Below are positions 9,130 through 16,967 of a stretch of DNA of 64,000 nt, piece by piece (positions within the stretch are counted from its first letter, which is position 1; each line of letters opens with the position of its first letter). Both the position numbers and the translations under genes were made by a program. The notes beneath the pieces are model-generated. The model saw only the letters and a list, made by a program, of their open reading frames with translations, was not told the origin of the DNA and did no database searches. The stretch comes from VBAS01 sp964508655. GTDB lineage: Bacteria; Bacteroidota; Bacteroidia; Chitinophagales; Chitinophagaceae. Location: positions 39,338-103,337 of the forward strand of contig CAZDUO010000002.1 in NCBI GenBank assembly GCA_964508655.1, written 5' to 3'.

Positions 9130-9849
9130 TCACCTGTTAGCCAATAACACCGCTGCCACCACACCTGCCGTTTCGCTGCGAAGCCGTGTTTCACCAAGTG
9201 TAACCGGAACAAAATTGTTTTGCAAAGCCAGTTCAATTTCCTGCCTGGTAAAATCACCTTCCGGACCAATGAGGATGAGGGATGAGTGATGAGAGATGAG
9301 TGATGAAAGTGGCCTTCTTTCACTTTCAGTACAATGAGCTATAAATTTCTGTGGATGGTAAAATTGTTGAATTGTTAAATGGTTAAATTGTTTTGGTTCA
9401 TGCAAAACCGGCAGCCAGGTTTGCTGCGATTGAAGCATGGCGCTGATGCAGATGGCATTCATCCTGTCATACCGGAATTTTTGTTTCTCTGTTCTTTCGC
9501 AAATAAGCGGAATGATTTCTGAAACACCAATCTCTGTTGCTTTTTCCAAAAACCATTCAAAACGGCCGGTGTTCTTGAGTATTGAAATCCCAATAATGAT
9601 TTTTCGAGAGCCGTGACCCGATAGCAATCGGGTCGTGAGACGTGAGTCAATTACTCTCACCGCACAATGCTTCTTGTGTGCTTCAGCAATTTCTGCAGTA
9701 ATTAAATTTCCTTTCCCGTCCGTCAGGTTCAGCTTTTCTCCTTCCTTCATTCTTAAAACCTGCGCCACATGACGGCTGGTATCTTCATCCAATACAATTT
9801 CTTTTTGTGAAGGATTAAATTCTTTGATATAAAAAAAAGGAAGTGTCAT
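9130..9849 (-). CDS. rsmE: 16S rRNA m3U1498 methyltransferase RsmE, carrying unusual inserted segments
   Basis: 239 residues from the ATG at 9849 (MTLPFFYIKEF), the usual start; an upstream frame would add 15 residues encoded by the terminator region. Family landmarks: HVAQVLRMKEGE near residue 30, FEWFLEKATEIGVSEIIP, KFIAHC, then the SPOUT knot motifs IGPEGDFT and LGETRLRSETA at the C-terminus. It methylates U1498 of 16S rRNA. Three stretches look foreign to the family: SRLTTRLLSGHGSRK (DNA around the palindrome 9615-9634), KQFNHLTIQQFYHP (about 9355-9400) and LSSLISHHSSLIL (about 9275-9310). Each falls between conserved blocks and is encoded by DNA resembling repeats found elsewhere in the window. 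The knot motifs are intact, so the enzyme is probably functional. Confidence 0.93.
   Translation of the reverse strand: MTLPFFYIKEFNPSQKEIVLDEDTSRHVAQVLRMKEGEKLNLTDGKGNLITAEIAEAHKKHCAVRVIDSRLTTRLLSGHGSRKIIIGISILKNTGRFEWFLEKATEIGVSEIIPLICERTEKQKFRYDRMNAICISAMLQSQQTWLPVLHEPKQFNHLTIQQFYHPQKFIAHCTESERRPLSSLISHHSSLILIGPEGDFTRQEIELALQNNFVPVTLGETRLRSETAGVVAAVLLANR
9276..9307 (-). repeat. In-frame reiterated-word repeat (ACTCATC type) inside rsmE
   Basis: The plus strand reads gatgagggatgagtgatga and continues in the same style; the coding strand is built from CTCATCACTCATC words. The same vocabulary fills 14731-14758 ahead of zapA (actcattactcatcactcat). In rsmE it encodes SSLISHHSSLI just before the conserved IGPEGDF motif. 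Confidence 0.65.
9355..9400 (-). repeat. In-frame AT-rich reiterated-word repeat (ttgttaaatggttaaat type) inside rsmE
   Basis: The plus strand carries gttgaattgttaaatggtta followed by aattgtttt. A nearly identical vocabulary occurs in intergenic DNA at about 49765-49800 (aattgtttaatggttaaat) and 49851-49866. Here it encodes QFNHLTIQQF in a normally variable loop. Confidence 0.6.
9615..9634. repeat. Palindrome family A copy inside rsmE (GACCCGAT-AGCA-ATCGGGTC)
   Basis: An 8-bp perfect stem with a four-base centre, in frame inside rsmE. It is related to the perfect palindromes at 9896-9913 and 32907-32924. Confidence 0.7.
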
Positions 9850-9851
9850 AC

Positions 9852-9880
9852 AAAAAAAAAAATCCCGCAGCCTGCGGGAC
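9852..9880 (-). terminator. Intrinsic terminator downstream of dnaB
   Basis: On the minus strand a TCCCGCA-GGC-TGCGGGA hairpin (9863-9879) is followed by an unbroken run of 11 U (9862-9852). It lies between dnaB and rsmE and ends only two bases before the rsmE start codon at 9849, so rsmE would be reached only by read-through or by a promoter inside this short space. Confidence 0.85.
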
Positions 9881-9895
9881 AAATCTAAAATCAAA

Positions 9896-9913
9896 TCCCG
9901 ATAATTATCGGGA
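9896..9913. repeat. Palindrome family A copy between dnaB and rsmE (TCCCGATAATTATCGGGA)
   Basis: A perfect 18-base palindrome just downstream of the dnaB stop, next to a short AATCTAAAATC-like word (9881-9892). It shares both arms with the copy inside relA/spoT. Confidence 0.8.
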
Positions 9914-9927
9914 CCGAAATCCGCAAT

Positions 9928-11496
9928 TCAGAACGGTGTTTCTCCCTCTTCATCACTGAATGGCAAATCGTTCATCTTGCTCCCGGTTTGAATGTAAAGT
10001 TTGGCTCCGCCTTCGGTATCAGCATCAGGCACCGGTTTCCAGCTGCCGGGCGGCAGGCCAAGGCCGGCCAACCCGCTGCCGTCATCTTCCACAAATTTCT
10101 GAATATGCAGCAGCGCTTTCAGCTTTACGGTATCCAAAGCACCATTCCGGTGCTTGGCAATGCGCACATGGGTTTCACCTTTATTGCTTTCACCCATTTC
10201 ATTGGCGGTGATATCGTAATACTCGGGACGATACAGGAACATCACCAGGTCGGAGTCCTGTTCGATGGCGCCTGATTCACGCAGGTCGCTCAGTTGCGGA
10301 ATTTTGGCGCCTTCTTTTCTTTTCTCCACTTCGCGGCTCAGCTGCGAGAGGGCAACGATAGGAATATTCAATTCCTTTGCCAGCGCCTTCAGGTTACGAG
10401 AAATATTACTAATCTCCTGTTCCCGGTTGGCATTGCGGTTTTCACCGGTGCCGCTCATCAGTTGCAGGTAATCGAGCAGCACCAGCCCTATATTGTGTTT
10501 GTTTTTTAAACGGCGGCATTTGGCCCGCAATTCAAAAATGTTCAGCGCCGGTGTATCATCAATAAAAATAGGCGCCTTTGCCAGCCTTTGAATACCCCGG
10601 GCATAGAGTTGTTTCATTTCATGTTCTTCCAGTTTGCCGCGGGCAATTTTCTCCAGCCATATTTCACTTTCTGCCGCAAGAATCCGCTGTACCAGCTGCC
10701 CGGCACTCATTTCAAGGGAAAAAAAAGCAATGGGTGTGGGTTTACTTGCATGCAGTGCAGCATTGCGTGCCAGGTTCAGTGCAAATGCCGTTTTACCAAC
10801 CGATGGTCTTGCTGCAAGGATGATGAGGTCGGTATTTTGCCAACCGTAAGTAATGCGGTCAAGCGAAGCAAAACCGCTGGGCACCCCGGACACATCTTCG
10901 TTTTTATGCCGCAGGTCTTCAATGCGCTGAATGGTTTTTACCAGCACCGAATCAATGGTATCAAAATTCTTGCGCAGGTGTGTGCTGGTTATTTCGAACA
11001 GTTTGCTTTCAGCATCATCCAGTAAATCGAAAACATCTGTGGAATCTTCGTACGCATCGCCGATAATCTCACCGCTGACTCTTATCAGTTCACGCTGTAT
11101 GAATTTTTGCAAAATGATTCTTGCATGGGTTTCCACATGCGCCGAAGACACTACTGAATTGGTAAGCCTGGTGACATAATAAGCACCGCCGATCATATCG
11201 AGTTCTTCACGGGTTTTCAGTTCTTCGGACACCGTGAGTATATCTATCGGCTTATTTTTTTGGGCCAGCCCCTGCATGGCCCGGAAGATGCGCTGGTGTG
11301 CATCCACATAAAAACATTCCGGCTTCAGTATTTCAATCACCACATCAAATGCATTTTTCTCCAGCATGATGGCGCCCAGTACGGCTTCTTCCAGGTCTTT
11401 TGCCTGCGGCGGAATTTTGCCATATAATAAGCTGCTGAGGTCGGCGCTTGTTTTTCTTCTTTGCTTGCGGTCTTTATTGAGATTGGTAAGTTCCAT
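9928..11496 (-). CDS. dnaB: Replicative DNA helicase DnaB
   Basis: 522 residues. The N-terminal primase-interacting domain (AVLGAIMLEKNAFDVV at about 38-53, then HQRIFRAM) is followed by a RecA-like core: Walker A ARPSVGKT at 229-236, Walker B-like LVLLDYLQLM, and the DnaB arginine-finger region with LSQLSREVEKR and SDLRESGAIEQDAD-like sequence. No intein is present. It unwinds DNA at the fork. It is divergent from pheT across a 381-base spacer and followed by a strong terminator. Confidence 0.97.
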   Translation of the reverse strand: MELTNLNKDRKQRRKTSADLSSLLYGKIPPQAKDLEEAVLGAIMLEKNAFDVVIEILKPECFYVDAHQRIFRAMQGLAQKNKPIDILTVSEELKTREELDMIGGAYYVTRLTNSVVSSAHVETHARIILQKFIQRELIRVSGEIIGDAYEDSTDVFDLLDDAESKLFEITSTHLRKNFDTIDSVLVKTIQRIEDLRHKNEDVSGVPSGFASLDRITYGWQNTDLIILAARPSVGKTAFALNLARNAALHASKPTPIAFFSLEMSAGQLVQRILAAESEIWLEKIARGKLEEHEMKQLYARGIQRLAKAPIFIDDTPALNIFELRAKCRRLKNKHNIGLVLLDYLQLMSGTGENRNANREQEISNISRNLKALAKELNIPIVALSQLSREVEKRKEGAKIPQLSDLRESGAIEQDSDLVMFLYRPEYYDITANEMGESNKGETHVRIAKHRNGALDTVKLKALLHIQKFVEDDGSGLAGLGLPPGSWKPVPDADTEGGAKLYIQTGSKMNDLPFSDEEGETPF

Positions 11497-11621
11497 CGTT
11501 GAAGCAGGGCGATAAAGATTTTAACCATTGATTTTTCACCAATGACTATCGGGTTAGTATTCCAGCCTTATAAAACTGATTAGTTGGTTTTAGTTCGGAA
11601 CGTTCTCCCTCAGTCAGACGG

Positions 11622-11650
11622 CGAATATAAAATCCAAATGTGTTATCAAA
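11622..11650 (-). promoter_or_regulatory. Candidate Bacteroidota promoter for dnaB
   Basis: On the minus strand TTTG (11650-11647) and TATATTCG (11629-11622, one mismatch to TAnnTTTG) are separated by 17 bases, fitting the Bacteroidota -33/-7 layout. The dnaB start lies about 125 bases downstream. Confidence 0.5.
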
Positions 11651-11796
11651 AAAATTTTTCTTTCTGCACGAAAACTTCACAGGTTTTTCCACAAATGGTT
11701 TTATAAATGCGTCTGTGTAATTTATAAAAAATAATCCGCCTATCCTATTTAAATTATTACCACACCTGAATAAAAATTCTTCTGGCTTCAATCTTT

Positions 11797-11804
11797 TATC
11801 TTTG
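11797..11804 (+). promoter_or_regulatory. Candidate -7 box for pheT (TATCTTTG)
   Basis: An exact match to TAnnTTTG, 74 bases before the pheT ATG. No clear TTTG is seen at the expected -33 position. Confidence 0.5.
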
Positions 11805-11807
11805 CCT

Positions 11808-11853
11808 GCCTTCCCGGGCGCTGACAATCCCGAGCGGGGAAGGCTCAATTTTT
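11808..11853 (+). promoter_or_regulatory. pheT: Hairpin in the pheT leader, possible attenuator
   Basis: GCCTTCCC (11808-11815) pairs perfectly with GGGAAGGC (11837-11844). An inner GGG/CCC pair (11816-11818 with 11829-11831) is also possible. TCAATTTTT follows directly. It lies entirely between the putative start of transcription and the pheT start codon. Attenuation is inferred from shape only. Confidence 0.4.
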
Positions 11854-11877
11854 AACCCGGCGGATTTATTTTATCAA

Positions 11878-14316
11878 ATGACTATTTCTTATAAATGGCT
11901 GAGTGAATATTTGCCTGTAAAAGTTGAACCCGATCGCCTGGCCCGCATTTTATTTTCCATCGGGCTTGAAGTGGAGGCTTTTGAAAAATATGAAGAAATC
12001 AAAGGCGGGCTGAAAGGTCTTGTGATTGGTGAAATACTGTCCACTGAAAAACATCCCCATGCAGATAAGCTCACACTTACTAAAGTTAGTACCGGCAACA
12101 GCGAGCCTTTGCAGATTGTTTGTGGCGCACCAAACGTGGAGGCCGGTCAAAAAGTGCTGGTGGCAACCGTGGGCACTACTATTTACCCCATCAACAGCGA
12201 ACCCATCACCATGAAAGTGGCAAAAATCCGCAATGTAGAAAGCTTCGGCATGATTTGCGCCGAAGATGAAGTGGGCCTGGGTACTTCGCATGAAGGCATC
12301 ATGGTGCTGGACAAAAAAGCAAAAGTAGGATCGGCTGCTGCGGAATATTTTCAACCGTATGAAGACTGGATTTATGAAATCGGCATCACGCCCAACCGCA
12401 TGGAGGCCATGAGCCACTGGGGCGTAGCCAGGGATGTGTGTGCTTACCTGAATCATCACGAGAAAAAAAATATCAGGCCGCATCCCGTAGCCTCGGGACC
12501 GAATCCGGATAGTTTTAAACCCGACAATAATTCGTTACCCATCACCGTATCGGTAGAAAATAAAAATGCCTGCAGGCGATACAGCGGCGTAAGCATTGCA
12601 GGTGTCACAATAAAAGAATCCCCTAAATGGCTGCAACAAAAACTGAAAGCCATCGGGCTGCGGCCCATCAATAATATTGTTGACATTACCAACTTCATTC
12701 AGCATGAAACCGGTCAGCCGCTTCATGCTTTTGATGCGGATGAAATACGGGGCAAAAAATTGGTGGTGAAAAATCTGCCTGAAGGAACAAAGTTTGTGAC
12801 CCTGGATGAAAAAGAAAGAACGCTGAGCAGCGAAGACCTGATGATTTGCGATTCCGAAGGAGGCATGTGCATGGCAGGTGTGTTTGGTGGATTACATTCG
12901 GGAGTAACGGAAAAAACAAAAAATATTTTCCTGGAAAGCGCCTGGTTTAACCCCGTTGACATCCGCAAGACCAGTTTCCGTCACAATCTGCGTACCGATG
13001 CAGCCACCCGGTTTGAAAAAAATATTGACATCTCAAATACCGTGACGGTACTGAAGCGTGCCGCACTGATGATTAAAGAAATGGGCAGCGGAAAAATTGC
13101 TTCTGACATTGCAGATGTATATCCCGAGCCGGCCGATAAAATACAGGTGTCGCTCAGGTATCATTATTTGAAAAAGCTTAGCGGCAAAAACTATCATCCC
13201 GACACGGTGAAGGATGTGCTGGAAAATTTAGGATTTGAAATAGTGAAAGAAACTATTGATGAAATACGGGTAGCGGTGCCTTACAGCAAACCGGATATTC
13301 TGTTGCCTGCCGACCTGGTGGAAGAAGTATTGCGAATTGACGGCCTGGATAATATCGAGATTCCGTCGGCCATCACCATCACGCCGGCAGTGGAAGAAAA
13401 CTACCTTGGGTATGCACTGAAAGAAAAAGCATCCAACTACCTGGCCGGTCTTGGTTTTCATGAAATGATGACCAACTCCATCACCAACGCTGCTTACTTT
13501 TCCGGGGAGGAGCAAATGCACATGGTGAAAATGCTGAACAGCCTGAGCGCCGAACTGAACATCCTGCGGTCTTCGCTTTTTGAAACCAGCCTGGAAGTAG
13601 TGGCCCATAACCTGAACCATCGTAATTCCGATTTGAAACTTTTTGAATTTGGCAAAGGATATTCCACTTCCGGGCCGGGCAAGTTTCATGAAATGGAGCA
13701 ACTCTGCATGACAATTAGCGGCAACGTGAATGAACAAGGTTGGAAATTAAAAAGCCAGCCGGCAGATTTTTATTATTTGAAAGGTGCACTATCGTCAGTA
13801 CTCAGGCTGCTTGGAATAAATGATTATGTTGTTGAATCATTGCGGGCTCCAAAACTCGATAATCACATTATATATAAAGTAAACGGAGAAATAATTGCCG
13901 GCACCGGCGAGGTCACGAAAAAAGTACTTGCACAGTTCGACATCAAACAGCCGGTGTTTTTTGCCGTACTTCATTGGGATGCGGTGCTGAAACTGTCAGC
14001 CTTGCAAAAGCCTGTCATTAAAGAGCTGCCCCGCTTCCCGTCGGTAATGAGGGACATTTCAATGGTGGTGCCAAAGCAAATGGCTTATCATGAGGTGGAG
14101 AAAACGGTGAATAAATTACGGCTTGCCAAATTGCAGGAGGTGAAACTCTTTGATATATTCGAAAGTGAAAAGCTGGGCGCCGGTAAAAAATCCATTGCCG
14201 TCAGCTTCACATTTCTCGACGAGGAAAAAACGCTGACCGATAAAGAAATTGACGGCTGGATGGAAACAATCAGGACGGCGCTGGAAAGAGAGCTTGGCGC
14301 TGAAATTCGTAAATAA
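11878..14316 (+). CDS. pheT: Phenylalanine--tRNA ligase beta subunit
   Basis: 812 residues, normal length. Domains in order: a tRNA-binding OB fold (about 40-150, KHPHADKLTLTKV, CGAPNVEAGQ), B3/B4 editing domain (about 220-400), B5 (about 410-480), the catalytic-like core with ANL-type HDE-derived motifs, and a C-terminal ferredoxin-fold anticodon-binding domain (about 718-812, RFPSVMRDISMVV). It pairs with PheS, not in this window, to charge tRNA-Phe. A segment between two domains (HPVASGPNPDSF) is encoded around TCCCG-TAGCCT-CGGGA at 12483-12498, a degenerate relative of palindrome family A. Confidence 0.97.
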   Translation: MTISYKWLSEYLPVKVEPDRLARILFSIGLEVEAFEKYEEIKGGLKGLVIGEILSTEKHPHADKLTLTKVSTGNSEPLQIVCGAPNVEAGQKVLVATVGTTIYPINSEPITMKVAKIRNVESFGMICAEDEVGLGTSHEGIMVLDKKAKVGSAAAEYFQPYEDWIYEIGITPNRMEAMSHWGVARDVCAYLNHHEKKNIRPHPVASGPNPDSFKPDNNSLPITVSVENKNACRRYSGVSIAGVTIKESPKWLQQKLKAIGLRPINNIVDITNFIQHETGQPLHAFDADEIRGKKLVVKNLPEGTKFVTLDEKERTLSSEDLMICDSEGGMCMAGVFGGLHSGVTEKTKNIFLESAWFNPVDIRKTSFRHNLRTDAATRFEKNIDISNTVTVLKRAALMIKEMGSGKIASDIADVYPEPADKIQVSLRYHYLKKLSGKNYHPDTVKDVLENLGFEIVKETIDEIRVAVPYSKPDILLPADLVEEVLRIDGLDNIEIPSAITITPAVEENYLGYALKEKASNYLAGLGFHEMMTNSITNAAYFSGEEQMHMVKMLNSLSAELNILRSSLFETSLEVVAHNLNHRNSDLKLFEFGKGYSTSGPGKFHEMEQLCMTISGNVNEQGWKLKSQPADFYYLKGALSSVLRLLGINDYVVESLRAPKLDNHIIYKVNGEIIAGTGEVTKKVLAQFDIKQPVFFAVLHWDAVLKLSALQKPVIKELPRFPSVMRDISMVVPKQMAYHEVEKTVNKLRLAKLQEVKLFDIFESEKLGAGKKSIAVSFTFLDEEKTLTDKEIDGWMETIRTALERELGAEIRK

Positions 14317-14317
14317 A

Positions 14318-14384
14318 TATTCAATGTTCAATATTCAATAATCAACTGTGAAAGATGTCGGAAATTGAAAATTGAGCATTGAAC
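14318..14384. repeat. Reiterated-word inverted repeat after pheT (TTCAATATTCAAT type)
   Basis: The left arm at 14318-14345 repeats the word TTCAAT(A/G); the right arm at about 14362-14384 carries its complement (aattgaaaattgagcattga). The two could form a long imperfect hairpin between pheT and the next gene. Confidence 0.6.
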
Positions 14385-14406
14385 GTTTCCCGGATAAACC
14401 AAAGAC

Positions 14407-14694
14407 ATGTCTGACCTGGAAGTTCAATTAAAACGTATTCAGGAAAAGCTGCAGTTGCTGGTGAAGCAGCATAGCGCCTTGCAGAAGGAAAACCTTCGCA
14501 TGAAAGCCGAACTGGAAACCAGCTCCCGCAACAACCTGGTGCACCAGCAGCTGATTGACGACCTGAAACAACAGGTGGAAGTTTTAAAAATTACTTCCGG
14601 CGACTGGGACGAAAAAGACAAACAGGAATTTGAAAACCGGATTAATTCGTATATCAGGGAAATAGACCGCTGTATTGCGCTTTTAAGCGAATAA
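14407..14694 (+). CDS. Small coiled-coil protein upstream of zapA
   Basis: 95 residues, almost wholly helical with heptad-like spacing (LEVQLKRIQEKLQLLVKQ, then LRMKAELETS, LIDDLKQQVEVLK). No catalytic motif, signal peptide or membrane segment. It lies immediately before zapA, so a role in Z-ring assembly alongside ZapA, like a ZapB-type partner, is a reasonable guess from position and shape but not shown by similarity. Confidence 0.8.
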   Translation: MSDLEVQLKRIQEKLQLLVKQHSALQKENLRMKAELETSSRNNLVHQQLIDDLKQQVEVLKITSGDWDEKDKQEFENRINSYIREIDRCIALLSE

Positions 14695-14703
14695 ATGAAA
14701 TAC

Positions 14704-14730
14704 CGGGTAACAGGGAACCCGTTCTTTTTT
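14704..14730 (+). terminator. Possible weak intrinsic terminator before zapA
   Basis: CGGGT (14704-14708) pairs with ACCCG (14717-14721) around an 8-base loop and is followed by TTCTTTTTT. The stem is only five pairs, so termination would be partial at best. Confidence 0.35.
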
Positions 14731-14758
14731 ACTCATTACTCATCACTCATTACTCATT
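14731..14758. repeat. Reiterated ACTCATT/ACTCATC words before zapA
   Basis: Four near-identical seven-base words in a row (actcattactcatcactcat and one more) end two bases before the zapA ATG. The same words occur inside rsmE at 9276-9307. Confidence 0.7.
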
Positions 14759-14760
14759 TT

Positions 14761-15054
14761 ATGACCGAACAACTCATTCCCGCCACCATCGTAATTGCCG
14801 ACCGCAGCTACCGCATCAAGCTACAGCCAAAAGATGAAGAAGTGGTGCGGAAAACAGTGAAAACCATCAACGACAAAATACTTGAGTTCAAAACCCAGTT
14901 TGCCGGCAAGGATATGCAGGATTATGTATCCATGGCACTGGTGTGGTATGCCACCGAGCAAAATGAAGCCTCCGCCATTGAAGTGGAAAAAGAGAATCTC
15001 GCCGATAAGCTGAACCTGATTGAACGGATGCTGGATGGGCAGCTGCAATCCTGA
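14761..15054 (+). CDS. zapA: Cell division protein ZapA
   Basis: 97 residues from the ATG at 14761 (MTEQLIPATIVIADRSYRIK). The upstream in-frame ATG at 14695 would add residues coded by the ACTCATT repeat and is rejected. The N-terminal beta-hairpin, DEEVVRKTVKTINDKI and the C-terminal coiled coil (VEKENLADKLNLIERML) fit the ZapA family. It bundles FtsZ filaments at mid-cell. Neighbours: a coiled-coil gene before, rny after. Confidence 0.88.
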   Translation: MTEQLIPATIVIADRSYRIKLQPKDEEVVRKTVKTINDKILEFKTQFAGKDMQDYVSMALVWYATEQNEASAIEVEKENLADKLNLIERMLDGQLQS

Positions 15055-15263
15055 ATTCCAGCCTTCACTTTACCAGGAATATTAACTTGCAAACCTTCAA
15101 GGTATATTGAAAACCTTTCTCACCGGTAACTACAACTTTGTTTTCCTCCCCTTCATCTCTTTTTGTATCTTCGCTGATTACCCGGCCGTTAGCAGTGAAA
15201 CTTATGCCCGGCAGCGGGGAAAATTTAAAACAACCATCGTGAACATTTTCAAACACAAAATTC

Positions 15264-16829
15264 ATGGATCCGAATATATTGTTTGCCATCATTGGAGGCG
15301 CTGCCCTTGTCATCGGCATTTTAGCGGGTAAGCTTATTTTCTCCAAAAGCACCAAAAGAAAGATTGCCGAAGCCGAACAACAAGCTCAAAAAATCATTAA
15401 AGATGCCGAACTGAGAGCCGAAACCATCCGGAAAGAAAAAGAACTTGAGGCTAAAGAACGATTTGTACAACTGAAAGCCAATCATGAAAAAGATGTGATG
15501 GAGCGTAACCGGAAGCTGGGCGAAATGGAAAACCGCATCCGCCAGAAAGAACAAACCATCAACCAGAAAGAAAATAACCTCGACAAACACATCAAAGAAA
15601 ACGAGGCCATTAAGGATAACCTCAACCGGCAGATTGAGCTGGTGAACATCAAGCGTACCGAGCTTGAAAAGCACCAGGAAGAACATATCCGCCGCCTTGA
15701 AAAAATAGCCGCCCTCACTGCCGAAGAAGCCAAGACCCAGCTGGTGGAAAGCCTGAAACATGAAGCACAAACCAAGGCGCTGGCCCTACAGCAGGAAATA
15801 ATTGAAGACGCCAAACAAAAAGCCAACAAAGAAGCAAGAAAAATTATTATTCAAACCATACAGCGCACCGCCGCCGAACAGGCTATTGAAAATTCAATCA
15901 CAGTATTCAACCTCGAAAGCGACGAAATAAAAGGCCAGATCATCGGCCGTGAAGGACGAAACATCCGTGCCATTGAAGCCGCCACCGGTGTTGACCTGAT
16001 TGTGGACGACACTCCCGAAGCCATTGTGCTATCATCATTTGACCCGCTGCGCCGGGAGATTGCACGCCTGAGCCTGCAGCGTCTTGTTGCCGATGGCCGC
16101 ATACACCCGGCAAGAATTGAAGAAGTGGTAGAGAAAACTAAAAAACAAATTGAAGAACAGGTGATGGAGATTGGTGAAAGAACCGTTATCGAACTGGGTA
16201 TTCATGGCCTGCATAAAGAACTGGTGAGAATGGTTGGCCGCATGCGGTTCCGCTCTTCGTATGGTCAGAATCTTCTTATGCACAGCCGCGAGGTGGCAAA
16301 CCTTTGCGCCATCATGGCTTCCGAGCTTGGACTGAATCCCAAACTGGCAAAACGTGCCGGCCTGTTGCACGACATTGGTAAAGTGCCCGATGAAGAAACC
16401 GAACTGAGCCATGCACTGCTTGGCGCCAAACTGGCCGAAAAATATGGTGAAAATCCAGCCGTGGTAAATGCCATCGGTGCCCACCACGATGAAATTGAAA
16501 TGCAATACGTCATTTCACCCATAGTGCAGGCCTGTGATGCTATCAGTGGAGCAAGGCCGGGTGCCCGCCGCGAAATCATGCAGCAATACCTGCAGCGCAT
16601 CAAAGACCTTGAAACCATGGCCATGACCTACAACGGGGTTGAAAAAGCCTATGCCATCCAGGCTGGCCGTGAACTGCGGGTAATAGTGGAAGCCGATAAA
16701 GTAAGCGACCAGGATTCGGAAAAACTTTCTTTCGAACTGGCGCAGAAAATACAAAACGAAATGACCTTCCCCGGCCAGATAAAGGTGACTGTTATCAGGG
16801 AAAAGAGGGCAGTGAATGTAGCCAGATAG
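15264..16829 (+). CDS. rny: Ribonuclease Y
   Basis: 521 residues, the usual length. An N-terminal membrane anchor (ILFAIIGGAALVIGILAGKLIF) leads into a long coiled coil (about 30-200, rich in Lys/Glu/Gln). Then comes a KH domain (GQIIGREGRNIRAIEAATGVDLIVDD split around residues 225-245) and an HD domain with its metal-binding His-Asp pair in GLLHDIGK near residue 369. It is the membrane-bound endonuclease that starts mRNA decay. Confidence 0.97.
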   Translation: MDPNILFAIIGGAALVIGILAGKLIFSKSTKRKIAEAEQQAQKIIKDAELRAETIRKEKELEAKERFVQLKANHEKDVMERNRKLGEMENRIRQKEQTINQKENNLDKHIKENEAIKDNLNRQIELVNIKRTELEKHQEEHIRRLEKIAALTAEEAKTQLVESLKHEAQTKALALQQEIIEDAKQKANKEARKIIIQTIQRTAAEQAIENSITVFNLESDEIKGQIIGREGRNIRAIEAATGVDLIVDDTPEAIVLSSFDPLRREIARLSLQRLVADGRIHPARIEEVVEKTKKQIEEQVMEIGERTVIELGIHGLHKELVRMVGRMRFRSSYGQNLLMHSREVANLCAIMASELGLNPKLAKRAGLLHDIGKVPDEETELSHALLGAKLAEKYGENPAVVNAIGAHHDEIEMQYVISPIVQACDAISGARPGARREIMQQYLQRIKDLETMAMTYNGVEKAYAIQAGRELRVIVEADKVSDQDSEKLSFELAQKIQNEMTFPGQIKVTVIREKRAVNVAR

Positions 16830-16831
16830 GC

Positions 16832-16930
16832 GATTTTAGATTGTAGGGAGAATCCCTGTTAGTCAATGAATTCTTGCATTGCCAGGGTGTTCTTTAAAAA
16901 TCTAAAATCCTAAATCTAAAATCTAAAATC
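16832..16930. repeat. Inverted repeat of the word AATCTAAAATC between rny and rplS
   Basis: GATTTTAGATT stands at 16832-16842 and its exact complement AATCTAAAATC occurs three times at 16899-16909, 16913-16923 and 16920-16930. A related word lies downstream of dnaB (9881-9892). Confidence 0.75.
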
Positions 16931-16937
16931 TTTACCT

Positions 16938-16945
16938 TACTTTTG
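16938..16945 (+). promoter_or_regulatory. Candidate -7 box for rplS (TACTTTTG)
   Basis: An exact match to TAnnTTTG 22 bases before the rplS ATG, right after the AATCTAAAATC repeat. Confidence 0.5.
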
Positions 16946-16967
16946 CGACCCGCAAAAACTGAAGAAT

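Larger units (their letters stand above)
11497..11877. other. Divergent spacer between dnaB and pheT (381 bases)
   Basis: No gene is supported here. It holds the candidate dnaB promoter, the candidate pheT promoter and the pheT leader hairpin. A 100-codon minus-strand frame (11546-11848) spans it but covers these signals and has no recognisable protein features. Confidence 0.6.

Noticed and set aside
9056..9133. Longer N-terminus for the propeller kinase from a GTG overlapping the rsmE stop
   Set aside because: The added 26 residues precede and would disrupt a clean signal peptide that begins at the ATG at 9055.
11546..11848. 100-codon minus-strand frame between dnaB and pheT
   Set aside because: It covers both promoters and the pheT hairpin, has no recognisable motif or start signal, and its amino-acid make-up is unremarkable.
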